A stretch of 23,339 nucleotides of DNA from Chloroflexota bacterium (lineage in GTDB: Bacteria > Chloroflexota > UBA6077): contig JAJYKO010000005.1 in NCBI GenBank assembly GCA_021788565.1, forward strand, positions 1 to 23,339, written 5' to 3'. Position 1 is the stretch's first letter. Each line of letters opens with the position of its first letter. Under the pieces are notes generated by a model that was not told where the DNA came from, made no database searches, and saw nothing but the letters and a program-made list of their open reading frames with translations. This document shows, piece after piece, positions 20,913 to 23,339 of the stretch. The position numbers were made by a program, and so were the translations under genes.

Positions 20913-22857
20913 CGTACAGGCCGCCCTCCGCCAGCAACTGCGCGTGAGTCCCCTGCTCCACCAACTGCCCCTCGTCCATCACCAGTATCAGGTCTGCTGC
21001 CAGGATAGTGCTGAGGCGATGAGCAATCACCAGGCTCGTTCGGCCCTCCATGACCCGCTCGAGAGCGGCCTGGATCAGCGCCTCGGACTGGGAGTCCAAG
21101 CTGGAGGTAGCCTCGTCCAGGATCAGAATCCGTGGATCCCTCAGGATTACTCGGGCAATGGCGACCCTCTGCTTCTCGCCGCCTGAGAGGCGATAGCCGC
21201 GCTCCCCAACTATGGTGTCGTAGCCCTCGGGGAGCCCGGTGATGAAGTCGTGGATATTCGCCGCTCGGCAGGCGTCCCTGAGCTCCGCGTCCGTCGCATC
21301 CGGCTTTGCGTACAGCAGATTGGCCCGCAAAGTATCGTGGAACAGGTAGGTCTCCTGCGTGACCATCCCGATCTGCGCGGCAAGGGAGTCCTGCGAGACG
21401 TCCCTGATATCGTGCCCATCGATAAGGATGCGGCCCTCGGTCGGGTCGTACAGCCGCGGCAGCAGGTAGGTGATCGTGGTCTTTCCCGCTCCGCTCGGCC
21501 CCACCAGCGCCGCAAGCTGGCCGGGAACGATTTCGAAGCTCACACCCTGCAGCGCCAACCGCCTGGGCGGGTTCTTCGCCGTTTCCTCGTCGCCATCGTT
21601 TTGCTCTCCGTTCTCCCTGTCGCGGCGGCCACCCACGTCCAGCGCGGATCTGTGGCTGGGAGTCAGCGGCCGGTTCGACCCGTCGTTGTACGATCGGAAC
21701 CTGTCGACCTCGCGCAGTTGACCGAACACCCCGGTCTTGGGATCTCCGGCCGCATAGTTGAAGGAAACGTGCTCGAATTGTACGTGCCCGGCCGCCTCAC
21801 CCAGTTTCACCGCACCGGGCCTGTCCGCAATCTCCAACGGGAGGTCCAGCACTTCGAATACCCGCTCAAAGCTCACCATGGAGGTGGCGAAGTCTACTCT
21901 AGCGTTTGTCAGGGCCGTCAATGGGCCGTACAGCTGGGCCAGATACGCGCTGAAGGCCACGATGGTTCCCACGGAGAAGGCGCCCTGCAACGCCAGTGTG
22001 CCCCCCCACCAGAACACCACCGCGGTACCCACGGAACTGGCGAGGCTCAGCCCCATGAAAAACCACCGGCCAATCACGGCCTGCCGGATCCCGACCGCCC
22101 GCACGCGGGAAGCACGTTCCCGGAATCGAACGTTCTCGTCAGCCCTCCGGCCGAAGATCTTCACCAGCAGAGCTCCACTGACGTTGAGGGTTTCGCTCAT
22201 CAGGGCGTTCATATCCGCGTTGAAGTTCATCCCGTCCCGGGTGACTTCACGCAGCACTTTTCCCACCCTTCGCGCTGGAAAGATGAAGAACGGCAGCACG
22301 ATTACGGAGAGAAGGGTAAGCCGCCACTCCAGGGACAGCATAACCGCGGCCGTCATCACCAGCGAGATCGCGTTGGAGATGATGCTCACGCTGGTGCTGG
22401 TGATGGCCTGCTGCGCCCCAACCACATCGTTGTTCAGACGCGACATCAACTCGCCGGTTCTAGTGTTGGTGAAGAAGCGCAGCGACATCCGCTGAAGGTG
22501 CCCGAACAGGGCGTTGCGGAGATCGAAGATGATGCCTTCGCCGATCCGAGAGCTCAGGAAGCGCTGCGCCACGCCAACCAGGCCGCTGAGCACCGGTATG
22601 GCAACCATCCCCGCGGCCAGCAGGTTGAGGCGGGCATAGTCGTGGGTTGGGATCGCCTGGTCGATCAGGTTGCGGATCAACAGGGGCGGAATCAGGGTGA
22701 AGACGTCGACGGCGATGATGGTGAAAAGCATCAGGATGATCTGCTTCATATAGGGACGGGCATAACCCGCCACACGCCTCAGCAGGTCCCTGCTTACACT
22801 CGGCTTATCCTGCTTCTCGTCGTATCGTATGTATGACCACCAGCCACCGTTGTGCAT
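20860..22857 (-). CDS. ABC exporter, fused membrane and ATPase domains
   Basis: 665 residues. Six-helix type-1 exporter domain about 35-325, then the nucleotide-binding domain: Walker A GPSGAGKT (453-460), Q-loop Q501, signature LSGGE (557-561), Walker B ILILDEATSSLD (577-588), switch His H613. All motifs are intact. Between the domains is a hydrophilic insert, about 371-433, rich in Arg, Asp and Gly (DVGGRRDRENGEQNDGDEE), which breaks the first strand region of the ATPase domain. No C39 leader-peptidase domain is present. ATG 22857 has GGGGG at 22862-22866. It works as a homo- or heterodimer at the inner membrane; substrate unknown. It follows the M3 peptidase gene by 40 bases and may share its transcript. 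Confidence 0.92.
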   Translation of the reverse strand: MHNGGWWSYIRYDEKQDKPSVSRDLLRRVAGYARPYMKQIILMLFTIIAVDVFTLIPPLLIRNLIDQAIPTHDYARLNLLAAGMVAIPVLSGLVGVAQRFLSSRIGEGIIFDLRNALFGHLQRMSLRFFTNTRTGELMSRLNNDVVGAQQAITSTSVSIISNAISLVMTAAVMLSLEWRLTLLSVIVLPFFIFPARRVGKVLREVTRDGMNFNADMNALMSETLNVSGALLVKIFGRRADENVRFRERASRVRAVGIRQAVIGRWFFMGLSLASSVGTAVVFWWGGTLALQGAFSVGTIVAFSAYLAQLYGPLTALTNARVDFATSMVSFERVFEVLDLPLEIADRPGAVKLGEAAGHVQFEHVSFNYAAGDPKTGVFGQLREVDRFRSYNDGSNRPLTPSHRSALDVGGRRDRENGEQNDGDEETAKNPPRRLALQGVSFEIVPGQLAALVGPSGAGKTTITYLLPRLYDPTEGRILIDGHDIRDVSQDSLAAQIGMVTQETYLFHDTLRANLLYAKPDATDAELRDACRAANIHDFITGLPEGYDTIVGERGYRLSGGEKQRVAIARVILRDPRILILDEATSSLDSQSEALIQAALERVMEGRTSLVIAHRLSTILAADLILVMDEGQLVEQGTHAQLLAEGGLYASLYETQFRHRVEQLTS

Positions 22858-22897
22858 CTATCCCCCGAACTCAATGCTCATTCCCAAATTTCACTTT

Positions 22898-23339
22898 CTA
22901 AGTCGCTACAGCCTCTTTGAACTCCGCCAGCAGCCCCTCCAGCACCTGGAAGCCCGTCTCCCAGAAGTCCGGCGCCAGCGGATTCAGCCCCATGGATCCC
23001 AGCAGCACCTCCGGCCGATCCTTGCCGCCGCTGGAGAGCAACTCAAGGTAAGCGGGTGCGAAGGAGTCGCCCTCCTCGAGGAACTTCCGGTACAGGGAGA
23101 AGTTCAGCAGGTGTCCAAAGGCATAGGAGTAACAGTAGAATCGGTAATGGACGAAATGCGGAATCGTAATCCACCCCCACCGATCCAGGTCGCCGAGGAT
23201 TACCGAATCGCCATACAGCCGCCGGCTTTCCTCGGACCACATCGCCCCGTACTCCTCCGGCGTGACGACTCCCTCCGCCCGCCTTCGGTGTGCACGCTGC
23301 TCCCACCTGGTGTACATGGCCTGACGGAAGATGGTGCCG
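22898..23339 (-). CDS. pepF: M3-family oligoendopeptidase F, C-terminal part (cut by window edge)
   Basis: The window holds the last 146 or so codons; the gene continues past 23339, with GTIFRQAMYTRWEQ at the edge. HFVHYRFYCYSYAFGHLLNF followed by SLYRKFLEEGDSFAPAYLEL and LLSSGGKDRPEVLLGSMGL is the signature C-terminal part of PepF-type M3 zinc peptidases, containing the substrate-positioning Tyr residues. The HExxH motif lies outside the window. It hydrolyses oligopeptides in the cytoplasm. Adjacent to the ABC exporter gene on the same strand. Confidence 0.9.
   Translation of the reverse strand, partial: GTIFRQAMYTRWEQRAHRRRAEGVVTPEEYGAMWSEESRRLYGDSVILGDLDRWGWITIPHFVHYRFYCYSYAFGHLLNFSLYRKFLEEGDSFAPAYLELLSSGGKDRPEVLLGSMGLNPLAPDFWETGFQVLEGLLAEFKEAVAT

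Noticed and set aside
21250..22836. 528-codon open frame antisense to the ABC exporter
   Set aside because: The minus-strand frame has all ABC motifs; the plus-strand product is His/Arg/Gly-rich without any domain.

Overview
The window is about 23.3 kb of GC-rich bacterial DNA. It has strong GGAGG ribosome binding sites, several GTG and TTG starts, lipoprotein and Sec signal peptides, and no outer-membrane genes. This fits a monoderm such as a Chloroflexota or Actinomycetota relative. That placement is an inference from general gene style, not a phylogeny.

Layout. 1-5300: nicotinate phosphoribosyltransferase, a small membrane protein, a secreted protein, and a small LuxR-type regulator gene split by an intact ISAzo13-family element, then a two-helix membrane protein. 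5326-6177: a stand-alone ClpC-type N-domain protein and an IS110 transposase remnant. 6212-8779: a regulated secreted C39-like cysteine peptidase and a beta-propeller exported protein. 8785-12984 (minus strand): a four-gene operon, in transcription order a 69-residue peptide with a near-C-terminal Trp, a polyprenyl synthetase, a PDZ plus multi-membrane-helix histidine kinase, and a NarL-type response regulator. 13036-16038: its divergent control region, a secreted six-Cys protein, a small membrane protein and a lipoprotein. 16067-17227: a MNT/HEPN toxin-antitoxin pair with its own promoter. 17283-18276: a tandem 29-bp repeat leading into a secreted pseudo-metallopeptidase. 18745-20912: divergent YeiH-type transporter and LysR regulator. 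20860-23339: an ABC exporter and the 3' end of an M3 oligoendopeptidase gene.

Main result. The 8785-12984 operon has the parts list of ComQXPA pheromone quorum sensing: precursor peptide with a C-terminal Trp, isoprenyl transferase, membrane histidine kinase and response regulator. Gene order here is X-Q-P-A. A dyad operator (best form ACCTGTCAATTCTGACAGGT) sits 20-22 nt upstream of a -10-like hexamer at the peptide gene, at the C39-like peptidase gene, at the secreted six-Cys gene and at the IS-split LuxR gene, with a weaker copy at the 15511 lipoprotein gene. In three of these it is a tandem pair with 24-bp centre spacing and a shared 20-nt core. I infer a pheromone-controlled regulon of secreted proteins with autoregulation of the signal operon. 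No experimental evidence is available in the sequence.
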